Source of the DNA: Streptomyces luomodiensis
GTDB taxonomy: Bacteria; Actinomycetota; Actinomycetes; Streptomycetales; Streptomycetaceae
NCBI RefSeq assembly: GCF_031679605.1
Contig: NZ_CP117522.1
Coordinates: 5,146,001 to 5,210,000 of the forward strand
Reading direction: 5' to 3'
DNA: 64,000 nt
The position numbers were made by a program, and so were the translations under genes. Below are positions 57,340-64,000 of this stretch, piece after piece. The notes beneath the pieces are model-generated. The model was not told the origin of the DNA and made no database searches. It saw only the letters and a program-made list of their open reading frames with translations. Within the stretch, counting starts at the first letter, position 1, and every line of letters begins with the position of its first letter.

Positions 57340-57444
57340 GACGGCATGAACGGCGACGGCATGAACGGCGACGGCATGAACGGCGACGGCATGAACGCCG
57401 ACGGCATGAACGGCGACGGCATGAACGCCGACGGCATGAACGCC
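57340..57444. repeat. Minisatellite: seven 15-bp tandem repeats
   Basis: Seven perfect-length units of GACGGCATGAACGSC, differing only at one position (GGC or GCC), from 57340 to 57444. It starts 5 bases after the CNNM stop and ends 7 bases before the kinase stop (57452). Each unit contains an ATG, but a stop lies upstream of the frame. Not a CRISPR: units are contiguous without spacers. Confidence 0.95.
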
Positions 57445-57451
57445 CACGGCC

Positions 57452-59740
57452 TTACGGGGCGCCGCGGTCCGGGCCTACGGAGAACGCGGTGTCGCCGGCC
57501 GTCGCCACGATCGCGTCCTTGACCAGCATCACCTTCGGTTCGGTCCCCTGCGCCGACGTCCCGGGGTTGTCCAGCGCGGCCGTGTGCCACGCCTCCGTGC
57601 CGTCGTCCGCGTTCAGCGCCAGCAGGCGACCGAAGCGGTTGGAGAAGTACAGCCGCCCGTACCGCCGGGACAACACCGGCGCGGACAGGCTCTCCGTGTC
57701 CGTCGCCCGCTGCCACAGCTCCCGGCCGCTGTCCGCCGACACCGCGGTGACCGTGCCGCTGGCCCGGACGAAGTAGACGACCCCGTTCAGCAGGGTGGGC
57801 GTGCCGCGCACCGCACGCCGCAGCGCGATCCGCGTCGTCTCGCCGGTGCCCGGATCGACCCGGACCAGGGCCGTGTACGGGCGCTCGTACCCCGAGTCGT
57901 ACACGTCCTTCGCGGTCTCCGGCACCAGGAACAGCGGCTTGCCCTGGACGGCGCCGAGGGGCAGCGTCTTCCGCGGCAGGGTGGTGCGTGCGCGCTGGGT
58001 GCCGTCGGAGGGGTCGAGCCGCAGCAGGTCGTACGGGCCCTCGGCGGCCAGGCCATCGGCGTTCAGGGGCGAGCACATGACGTACGGCGCGTCGGCCGGC
58101 CCCGTCGGCTCGCAGAACTTCCCGTAGCGCCCCGGCGCCTGCCACAGCCGCGTACCGGACGTCCCGTAGGCGACGATCTGCCCGCCATCCGGCGACATCG
58201 TCAGCACCCCGCCGCGGAACAGGCGTACCGACGCCGAGCCGCTGACCCTGCGCTCCCACCGCCGGCGCTTGGTGCCGGCGTCCAAGGCCACCACCCACCG
58301 CGAACCGTCCATCGACACGCGGTAGGCGTAGACGGTCCCGTCCCGCACCCCGATCGGCCGTGCCGACTGGGGACGGGTGCCCCACCGCCACTGGACGCGA
58401 CCGGTCGCGGCGTCGACCTTGGCCACCGTGAAACCGTGCCCGGCGCAGTACAGGGCCCGGCCGCCGCCCGAAACGCATCCGGATTCGTCGTAGTCGAGGG
58501 GCGGCCCCTCGGTCTCGACCCGTAGATTCGTCCGCCACGGCCGCCAGTCCGCGGGGAGTGACGCGGTCGGCAGGGAGGAGGCGGTGGACGCGTCGCCCGA
58601 CGACTTCGTCGTGATGTCCGGGGCGAAGACCGCCGCCGCCACCATCAGCCCGGTGACGGTCAGGGCCACACCGGCGGTGGTGACGACGAGCCGCCGCCGG
58701 GCTCCCCGCCCCGGCAGGGTCCGCTTCGGGGCGACGTCGGGTGCGGGGGAGGCGGCAGGGCGTTCATCGGCAGCCGCTTCGGGATCGCCGGTTGTGCGGG
58801 GGCCCGTGGCCGTTCCGGCGTCCGTGGCGGATGCGCCCGTGCCCCTGTCCGTTCCCGTTCCCGTGCCCTTGGCCGTTCCGGCGTCCGGCTCCGCCACGCC
58901 TTGGCCGTCGCTCACCGGCTCCGCCGCCGGGAAATCGGGCAGCGCGCGCAGCATGCGGTGCAGCTCGTCCAGATCCGGCCGGGCGTCCGGCTCCTTGGCC
59001 AGACAGCGTTCGGCGATGTCCCGCAGCGGTTCCGGGACCCCCTCCAGCGTCGGATGCTCGTACATCACCTGGTAGCCCGACAGATAGGGACTGTCGGACT
59101 CGAACGGACTGCTCCCCCTCGCCGCGTACACCAGCAGCGACCCCAGCGAGAACACGTCCGATGCCGCCGTGACGCCACGCGGACTGCGCAGTTGCTCCGG
59201 CGACATGAAGGGCGGGGTGCCGAGCACGCGCCCGATGGTGACGGTGAGCGTCTGGCTGTCGACGGCGCGGGAGATGCCGAAGTCGATGACGCGCGGCCCG
59301 TCCTCGGCCATCAGGATGTTGGCCGGCTTCAGGTCCCGGTGCACCACTCCGGCCCGGTGGATGTCGCGCAGCGCCTCGGCCAGTCCGAGCCCGAGCGTCC
59401 GCAGCTCCCGCCCGTTCAAGGGGCCGTTCTTCCGTACGACCTCGGACAGCGTGCGGCCCGGCACGTACAGCGTGGCCATCCACGGGCGGTCGGCCTCCGG
59501 ATCGGCGTCCACCACGGGGGCGGTGAACGCCCCGCTCACCCGGCGCGCCGCCGCGACCTCCTGGCGGAAGCGGGTCCGGAACTCCTCGTCCTGCGCGTAC
59601 TGCTCGTGCACCAGCTTGAGCGCGACCTGCCGCCCCGAGGCCGAACGCCCCAGATAGACGACGCCCATGCCGCCCGCCCCGAGCCGGTCGACCAGGGCGT
59701 AGCCGCCTATGGATTCCGGATCTCCGCTGGCCAGCGGCAT
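57452..59740 (-). CDS. Transmembrane Ser/Thr kinase with PQQ-type beta-propeller
   Basis: 762 residues. Kinase domain (about 12-270): RLGAGGMGVVYLG, catalytic Lys in VALKLV, VVHRDLKPANILM, VIDFGISRAVD, GTPPFMSPEQL. A 75-residue Asp/Gly/Thr linker precedes one TM (LVVTTAGVALTVTGLMVAAAVF, about 350-376), and the exported C-terminal region has PQQ-like repeats (KVDAATGRVQWRWGT, VALDAGTKRRRWERRV, AVSADSGRELWQRAT, ALNADDGTEAWHTAAL), forming a propeller that may sense an external ligand or cell-wall component. ATG 59740 has AGGGGATC. All catalytic residues are intact. Confidence 0.93.
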   Translation of the reverse strand: MPLASGDPESIGGYALVDRLGAGGMGVVYLGRSASGRQVALKLVHEQYAQDEEFRTRFRQEVAAARRVSGAFTAPVVDADPEADRPWMATLYVPGRTLSEVVRKNGPLNGRELRTLGLGLAEALRDIHRAGVVHRDLKPANILMAEDGPRVIDFGISRAVDSQTLTVTIGRVLGTPPFMSPEQLRSPRGVTAASDVFSLGSLLVYAARGSSPFESDSPYLSGYQVMYEHPTLEGVPEPLRDIAERCLAKEPDARPDLDELHRMLRALPDFPAAEPVSDGQGVAEPDAGTAKGTGTGTDRGTGASATDAGTATGPRTTGDPEAAADERPAASPAPDVAPKRTLPGRGARRRLVVTTAGVALTVTGLMVAAAVFAPDITTKSSGDASTASSLPTASLPADWRPWRTNLRVETEGPPLDYDESGCVSGGGRALYCAGHGFTVAKVDAATGRVQWRWGTRPQSARPIGVRDGTVYAYRVSMDGSRWVVALDAGTKRRRWERRVSGSASVRLFRGGVLTMSPDGGQIVAYGTSGTRLWQAPGRYGKFCEPTGPADAPYVMCSPLNADGLAAEGPYDLLRLDPSDGTQRARTTLPRKTLPLGAVQGKPLFLVPETAKDVYDSGYERPYTALVRVDPGTGETTRIALRRAVRGTPTLLNGVVYFVRASGTVTAVSADSGRELWQRATDTESLSAPVLSRRYGRLYFSNRFGRLLALNADDGTEAWHTAALDNPGTSAQGTEPKVMLVKDAIVATAGDTAFSVGPDRGAP

Positions 59741-59993
59741 TGCCGATCCCCTCTCCCACGCCGTTGCCGCGTCTGGAACGGCCGTACCGGAGCCTAGATT
59801 AGGTCGGCGGGGGAGCCGGCGGACCATGCGGCCCACGCCGTGGCGGAACGGTGACGTATGCCGTGGCGTTAGTGCCGTGTTAGCGGAACGGTGCCGGGGC
59901 GGCAGTATCACGCCAGCGGACCACGGAAGGCTCATAGCCGTACCGAGAGTCCGGTGAGCACACCGGCCGACCGCCGACCGAGGGAATCCCGCC

Positions 59994-60758
59994 ATGCACG
60001 TCACCGCTTACCGCCGCGGGCGCACCGTCCGTACGATCGCCGCCTCGATGCTGGCCGTCGCCGCGCTGAGCCTGACCGCGGCGTGCGGCGGGGACGGGGG
60101 CTCCGGCACCGCGGGCAGCGCGGGCAAGGCGGAAACGTCGGCGTCGGCCAAGGCCGCGTCCTCGGGCGGCCAGGACGCGGGCACCGAGCGGGGCACGGAC
60201 ACCAAGGACGGCCGGAGCACCGAGCAGGGCACGGACCTGGGCGCCAACAAGGGCACCGGCGGCGCCGGGGGTGAGGAGGACACCACGGGCGTCAAGGACG
60301 CCGAGACGCCGGACCAGAACCCCACCGGTGGCTCTCGGACCGGCCCGATCGGCGACTGCGACATCAACAAGACGCCGCTCTCCCTCCAGGAGGTCAAGAG
60401 CCCCGTCAACCACCTGCTGCTCAAGGCGACCAACGGGGCCGGTGCGGCCTGCAAGCTCGTCGGCTACCCCAGCCTGAAGTTCGGCGCCGACGCGCAGGCC
60501 GCCACCCCGGCGTACGAGGACAGCAAGCCGCAGTCGGTCGTCGTCCTCGCCCCGGGCGAGAGTGCGTACGCGGGCCTCACCACCTCCGCGGCGGACGGCT
60601 CGGGCGCGGAGGGCGGCACGGCCGACTCGCTCGACGTGTTCATCGACGGGAACGAGAACCCCACCAACGTCGAACTGCCCGGCGGCTCGGTCTTCGTCGA
60701 CAGCGACGCTCAGGTCACGTACTGGCAGGCGGATGTGCAGGACGCGCTGTCCTGGTGA
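59994..60758 (+). CDS. DUF4232 lipoprotein
   Basis: 254 residues. Signal peptide with lipobox LTAAC (Cys near 31), a 90-residue Gly/Ser/Thr/Asp-rich linker, then a DUF4232-type domain with disulphide-forming cysteines: IGDCDINKTPLSLQEVKSPVNHLLLKATNGAGAACKLVGYPSLKFG, VVVLAPGESAYAGLTTS, TYWQADVQDALSW. Such lipoproteins are numerous in Streptomyces and of unknown role. It is divergent from the kinase gene, 253 bp apart. ATG 59994 has GAGGGAA. Confidence 0.85.
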   Translation: MHVTAYRRGRTVRTIAASMLAVAALSLTAACGGDGGSGTAGSAGKAETSASAKAASSGGQDAGTERGTDTKDGRSTEQGTDLGANKGTGGAGGEEDTTGVKDAETPDQNPTGGSRTGPIGDCDINKTPLSLQEVKSPVNHLLLKATNGAGAACKLVGYPSLKFGADAQAATPAYEDSKPQSVVVLAPGESAYAGLTTSAADGSGAEGGTADSLDVFIDGNENPTNVELPGGSVFVDSDAQVTYWQADVQDALSW

Positions 60759-60896
60759 GGCGTCCCTCTATATGAACACTGTCTTGCATACGGGACAGCC
60801 CCCCTGGAGGATGAAGCGGTGCCGCCGACGCGGTGCACGGCGGCGCACACCAGCGCGCACCCGCACACAGAGCACAGGCACAGGGGTGGGGAACGG

Positions 60897-61655
60897 ATGG
60901 GGATCGGCTCCGCGGCGCTGCTGGTGTCGGCCGGAGTGGCCTCCGGGCTCGCCGGTTCGATCGCCGGGCTGGCCTCGTTGTTCAGCTATCCGGCGCTGCT
61001 CGCGGTCGGCCTGCCGCCGGTGGCGGCCAATGTGACCAACACGGTGGCGCTGTTCTCCAACACCGTCGGCACCGCGGCCGGGTCCCGCGCCGAGCTCCGC
61101 GGTCAGCGCGACCGGCTCCTCCGGCTGGGCGTCATCGCGGCGCTGGGCGGCGCGGTCGGGGCCGCCCTGCTGCTGGGAACCCCGTCCTCGGCCTTCGAAG
61201 CCGTCGTACCGTGGCTGATCGCCCTCGGCTCGGTGCTGATCCTGGTCCGCGATCCGCTCCGCCGGCTCATGGCCTCCCGCTCACACCCCGTCGCCGACAC
61301 CGCCCGGCCCACCGTCCCGCTGGCCTGCGCGGTCCTGCTGGTCGGCCTGTACGGCGGCTACTTCGGCGCGGCCTCGGGCGTCCTGATGCTGGCGGTGCTC
61401 TCGCTGTCCGCCGCCGAACCCCTCCCGGTCACCAACGCCGTCAAGAACATCGCCACCGGCGCGGCCAATCTGACGGCATCGGTCGCCTATGTCGTCGTCG
61501 CGCCGGTGAACTGGTCCGCCGCCGTCTCCCTCGGCCTCGGCGCCCTCCTCGGCAGCTGGCTCGGCCCCCTGATCGTCCGCCGCCTGCCCGAGACCCCGCT
61601 GCGGATCGCCATCGCCCTCGGCGGCTTCGGCCTGGCCATCTCGCTCTGGCTCTAG
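60897..61655 (+). CDS. TSUP (TauE/SafE) family permease
   Basis: 252 residues with seven to eight TM helices. The conserved TSUP repeats are visible: GLAGSIAGLASLFSYPALLAVGLPPVAANVTNTVALFSNTVG and VGLYGGYFGAASGVLMLAVLSLSAAEPLPVTNAVKNIATGAANLTASVAYVV, each with a Gly-rich signature. The family transports sulfite, sulfonates or other organosulfur anions. ATG 60897 has GGGGAACGG. Substrate not predictable. Confidence 0.9.
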   Translation: MGIGSAALLVSAGVASGLAGSIAGLASLFSYPALLAVGLPPVAANVTNTVALFSNTVGTAAGSRAELRGQRDRLLRLGVIAALGGAVGAALLLGTPSSAFEAVVPWLIALGSVLILVRDPLRRLMASRSHPVADTARPTVPLACAVLLVGLYGGYFGAASGVLMLAVLSLSAAEPLPVTNAVKNIATGAANLTASVAYVVVAPVNWSAAVSLGLGALLGSWLGPLIVRRLPETPLRIAIALGGFGLAISLWL

Positions 61656-61695
61656 GCGTGCTCCGGCCCGCTCGGCTGGAGGACAATCACTGCGC

Positions 61696-62478
61696 ATGGC
61701 CATCGACTACCGCAAGCGCCCCGCGACCCCTGGGATCGACTACCGCAAGCCGGCCAAGGCGCCCGCCCCCGCGATCAGCCTGGAGAAGGTCAGCACCAGG
61801 GCTCCCGCGCTGGTCAGCCTCTACAAGACGGCCGCCGTCTCATTGGCCAAGCACCAGGTCGGCGGGCAACGAGCCGCCGTGTACCTGGTCCTGGACCGCT
61901 CCGGGAGTATGCGCCGGTACTACCGTGACGGCACCGTGCAGCACCTGGCCGAGCAGACTCTCGCCCTCGCCGCCCACTTCGACGACGACGGGGTGGTGCC
62001 GGTCGTCTTCTTCTCCACCGACATCGACGGAACCGCCGAACTCGGCCTCGACGCCTATCGGGACCGGATCGGCCCCCTGCACGACTCGATGGGACACATG
62101 GGCCGCACCAACTACCACGTGGCCATGCAGGCCGTCATCGACCACTACGCGTCCTGCGGCTCGCAGGACCCGGCGTTCGTGGTCTTCCAGACCGACGGTT
62201 CCCCCACCTCCAAGGCGGCCGCGGAACATGTGCTGTGCACGGCCGCGAAGTTGCCCATCTTCTGGCAGTTCGTCGGGTTCGGCGACGATGAGTTCCGCTT
62301 TCTGCGCAGGCTCGACGACCTGCCGGTGCCGGACCGACGCGTGATCGACAACGCCGGGTTCTTCGCCGCCGGGCGGTCACCGAAGACCCTGTCCGACGCG
62401 GACCTCTACGACCAGCTGCTCCACGAATTCCCCCAGTGGCTGACCGCCGCTCGCGCCGCGGGCATCGTGAAGAGCTGA
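61696..62478 (+). CDS. VWA-domain protein, short paralogue of 20427-22730
   Basis: 260 residues. VWA domain with MIDAS DRSGSM (about 73), GRTNYHVAMQAVIDHY and FQTDGSPTSKAAAEH; CTAAKLPIFWQFVGFGDDEFRFLRRLDDLPVPDRRVIDNAGFFAAG aligns with the long paralogue throughout. It lacks that protein's basic head and acidic repeat arm, having instead a short Pro/Lys-rich head with two IDYRK repeats. It belongs with TerF-like tellurite-resistance-associated proteins by similarity of the VWA part. It follows the TSUP gene by 40 bp and may be cotranscribed. Confidence 0.88.
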   Translation: MAIDYRKRPATPGIDYRKPAKAPAPAISLEKVSTRAPALVSLYKTAAVSLAKHQVGGQRAAVYLVLDRSGSMRRYYRDGTVQHLAEQTLALAAHFDDDGVVPVVFFSTDIDGTAELGLDAYRDRIGPLHDSMGHMGRTNYHVAMQAVIDHYASCGSQDPAFVVFQTDGSPTSKAAAEHVLCTAAKLPIFWQFVGFGDDEFRFLRRLDDLPVPDRRVIDNAGFFAAGRSPKTLSDADLYDQLLHEFPQWLTAARAAGIVKS

Positions 62479-62589
62479 GCCCGGGACATTACCTGCCACG
62501 TCATCGCGCTGAGCCGCCACCTCGGACAGCATGGTGATCGCTTCGCTTCGCTGCCCGCAAGCGCGAGGCTTCCGATCGGAGGGATCACC

Positions 62590-63030
62590 ATGTCCTTGGC
62601 CGCACCCACGACGACCCGCACCTTGGTGGCGGAGCTGCTGCGCCGCATCGGTGAGGGCGACCCCGAGCGCATCGCCGAACGGTACGCGGAGCGCGTCGAC
62701 TGGAAGCTGGACTGGCCGGAGGCCGAGCACGGCCGCGCCGCCACCCCGTGGATCCGCCACCGGTCCACCCGCGCGGACGTGGCCGCCCACTTCCGGGAGC
62801 TGGCCCGCCACCATGTGCCCGAGCAGGCGGCCACCGAGATCGAGCGCGTCCTGGCCGACGGCGACGACGCGGTCGTGCTGGGCGAGATCCGCCAGACCGC
62901 CCGGTCCACCGGACGCGCCTATCGTGCGCGGTTCGCCCTGCATCTGACGTTCGCGAACGGCCTCGTCACCCGGCACCACGTGTACGAGGACAGCCTCGCC
63001 GTCGCCCAGGCATGCGACCTGGAGGCATGA
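62590..63030 (+). CDS. SnoaL-like / NTF2-fold protein
   Basis: 146 residues of the NTF2-like fold: LVAELLRRIGEGDPERIAERYAERVDWKLDWPEAEHG, STRADVAAHFRELARHHVPEQAATEIERVLADGDDAVVLGEIRQTARSTGRAYRARFALHLTFANGLVTRHHVYEDSLAVAQAC. It resembles ketosteroid isomerase-like stress proteins. ATG 62590 has CGGAGGGATCACC. No regulator is adjacent. Function unknown. Confidence 0.9.
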   Translation: MSLAAPTTTRTLVAELLRRIGEGDPERIAERYAERVDWKLDWPEAEHGRAATPWIRHRSTRADVAAHFRELARHHVPEQAATEIERVLADGDDAVVLGEIRQTARSTGRAYRARFALHLTFANGLVTRHHVYEDSLAVAQACDLEA

Positions 63031-63033
63031 CCC

Positions 63034-63085
63034 GGGACCACTGGGGACCACCCGGGACCACTGGGACCCAGGCCCCCGGGACCAC
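63034..63085. repeat. GGGACCAC repeats between convergent stops
   Basis: GGGACCAC at 63034, 63044, 63054 (10-bp period) and 63078, with a variant at 63064, between the SnoaL-like stop (63030) and the NUDIX stop (63107). Confidence 0.75.
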
Positions 63086-63106
63086 CCAGGACCAGGACTG
63101 CCGAGG

Positions 63107-63667
63107 TCAGCGCACGAGCAGGGGCTCCACCCGGGACAGGGTGTCCAGGATGTTGGCCTCGGTGATCGCCATCCGCGCCTCGTCCGGCGTCAGCCAGCGC
63201 AGCGGCGCGTCCGGGTTCTCCGGCCGTACCGCCTCGGGAGCGCTGGTGGCCAGCACGAAGCGGATGTCGGCGTGTTCATGCGCCGGCTCCCGGCTGTTCG
63301 CGGGGACCGGCACGATCACCAGGTGCCGTACCTCCGCGTCCGGCCACGGCGCCAGGTCGGGCAGCCCCGTCTCCTCCCGCCCCTCCCGCAGGGCGATGGC
63401 CAGCGGATCGTGCTCCCCCGGGTCGGCATGCCCGCCGACCAGCAGCCACGACTGATGACGCTGGTGCCAACGCAACAGCACACGGCCGCTGTCGGGGTGC
63501 ACGATCAGCGCGGAGGCGGTGATGTGGAGGGGGCTCGACCGGTGCCAGGGGCTGCCGGGCTCACCCTCCATGAGGGCGCGCACCCGCTGCACAGCGACGC
63601 ATTCCGCGGTGGTCTTCGGCCGGTAGCCCGTAAGGACATTGACGGCTGCATGATCGGCTGTGGCCAT
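63107..63667 (-). CDS. NUDIX hydrolase
   Basis: 186 residues. The Nudix box GHADPGEHDPLAIALREGREETG fits G-x5-E-x7-REUxEExGU with all metal-binding glutamates. Preceding ITASALIVHPDSGRVLLRWHQRHQSWLLVGG and following EVRHLVIVPVPANSREPAHEHADIRFVLAT complete the fold. It hydrolyses a nucleoside diphosphate-linked substrate, identity unknown. ATG 63667 was chosen; the upstream frame is Arg-rich. Confidence 0.93.
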   Translation of the reverse strand: MATADHAAVNVLTGYRPKTTAECVAVQRVRALMEGEPGSPWHRSSPLHITASALIVHPDSGRVLLRWHQRHQSWLLVGGHADPGEHDPLAIALREGREETGLPDLAPWPDAEVRHLVIVPVPANSREPAHEHADIRFVLATSAPEAVRPENPDAPLRWLTPDEARMAITEANILDTLSRVEPLLVR

Positions 63668-63723
63668 GCGCCGGATCCTAACGACGCGGCCGCCACCGCG
63701 GCGCGGGGTTTTCGGCAACGGCA

Positions 63724-63748
63724 AGGCCCAGGTCGGTGACCTGGGCCT
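63724..63748. terminator. Terminator-like hairpin
   Basis: AGGCCCAGGTC (63724-63734), GGT, GACCTGGGCCT (63738-63748): perfect 11-bp stem, 57 bases upstream of the NUDIX start and 49 bases beyond the stop of the small right-edge ORF. It probably ends transcription of that ORF. Confidence 0.6.
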
Positions 63749-63796
63749 GATGCTCGTGACGGGCCAGCGATCCTGGTCCGCTGGGGCGGACGCCCG

Positions 63797-63949
63797 TCAG
63801 GTAGCGGGTGCGGCGGTTTGAGTGCCGCCTCCGGCGCCAGAATTCCCTGATGGGATGTGCAAGGTCGGCATGCAGGCGAAGGCGACGTAAGCGCCTACAA
63901 GAAACGTTCCTGCCATGAGCAAGCCGATAAGGGGCTTATTTATGTGCAC
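63797..63949 (-). CDS. Small putative membrane protein at the right edge
   Basis: 50 codons from GTG 63949: HINKPLIGLLMAGTFLVGA then YVAFACMPTLHIPSG and a Gly/Thr/Ala-rich end. One hydrophobic helix is likely. GAGGA sits just before the GTG. The frame stays open to the window edge (64000), so it could also be the C-terminus of a larger gene. Codon use is less G/C-biased than the neighbours (AAT, AAG, TTT, TCA, ATA). Family not recognised. Confidence 0.45.
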   Translation of the reverse strand: MHINKPLIGLLMAGTFLVGAYVAFACMPTLHIPSGNSGAGGGTQTAAPAT

Positions 63950-64000
63950 TGGTCCTCGCGCTTGTGCTGGTGGTGGTGCAAGTGAAGATCGAACAGCGCT

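Noticed and set aside
57340..57444. CRISPR array
   Set aside because: Units are contiguous 15-mers with no spacers and no cas genes nearby; it is a minisatellite.
57324..58538. 404-codon minus-strand frame overlapping the kinase gene
   Set aside because: Frame-shifted shadow of the kinase C-terminal propeller; the MPSAFMPS tail is only the minisatellite translated.
63724..64000. tRNA gene or attachment site at the right edge
   Set aside because: No cloverleaf, no T-loop GGTTCGAAT-like sequence, and no CCA-adjacent acceptor stem could be drawn.

Overview
The window is a contiguous piece of a high-GC actinobacterial chromosome, almost certainly Streptomyces or a close relative. Third codon positions are mostly G or C, starts are often GTG or TTG, and stops are often overlapped by the next start. 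Streptomyces hallmarks are present: a SARP/AfsR-type regulator, a full conservon (cvnA-D) followed by a CYP105-like P450 and ferredoxin, three PP2C/SpoIIE phosphatases, twin-arginine secreted enzymes, a class-E sortase substrate, and rare TTA (bldA) codons. I see no rRNA, tRNA, CRISPR array, transposase or phage module, so this looks like chromosomal core plus family-specific genes.

Layout. 1-6.5 kb: edge of a SARP regulator, M18 aminopeptidase, a secreted TNT-type NADase with a small partner gene, a FadE5-like acyl-CoA dehydrogenase, an SseB-domain protein, and pirin behind a long inverted-repeat operator. 6.5-12.8 kb: four cell-surface or secreted genes in two divergent pairs (LAXTG wall protein, membrane-anchored protein, beta-helix lipoprotein, Tat DyP peroxidase). 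Every one carries at least one in-frame TTA codon. 12.8-25 kb: SpoIIE phosphatase, aspS, Tat intradiol dioxygenase, a lone receiver-like protein, metG, a VWA/TerF-like protein with a very large acidic repeat arm, and PhoX behind a PHO box. 25-30.9 kb: LigD-type polymerase, LysR regulator, ATP-dependent ligase LigB, a PAS-SpoIIE phosphatase that appears to start at ACG, and a small membrane protein. 31-39.3 kb: a sensor-phosphatase, conservon cvnABCD, TetR regulator, P450 and ferredoxin. 39.5-47 kb: TetR, a DUF305/DUF3105 metal-binding pair, a LuxE-like/LuxC-like carboxylate-reduction pair, a YbaY-like protein and a zinc-finger sigma-like factor. 47-50.5 kb: HTH-TOBE regulator and modABC. 50.5-57.3 kb: membrane protein/TetR pair, TetR/SnoaL pair with two matched operators, DinB-like protein, acidic PH-like protein and two CNNM/CBS proteins. 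57.3-64 kb: Ser/Thr kinase with a beta-propeller sensor, DUF4232 lipoprotein, TSUP transporter, a short paralogue of the VWA protein, SnoaL-like and NUDIX proteins, and a small ORF at the right edge.

How the parts work together. The window is rich in signal-output devices: SpoIIE phosphatases with fused anti-sigma-like ATPase domains, the conservon G-protein system, a PASTA-less PQQ-type kinase and several one-component regulators with recognisable operators. Two observations cut across genes. First, TTA codons cluster in the 6.5-12.8 kb surface-gene group, suggesting translation that depends on the developmental tRNA bldA. Second, short tandem repeats sit repeatedly at gene 3' ends, sometimes including the stop codon itself. 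Reading was by eye; I did no database search, so family names rest on recognised motifs.
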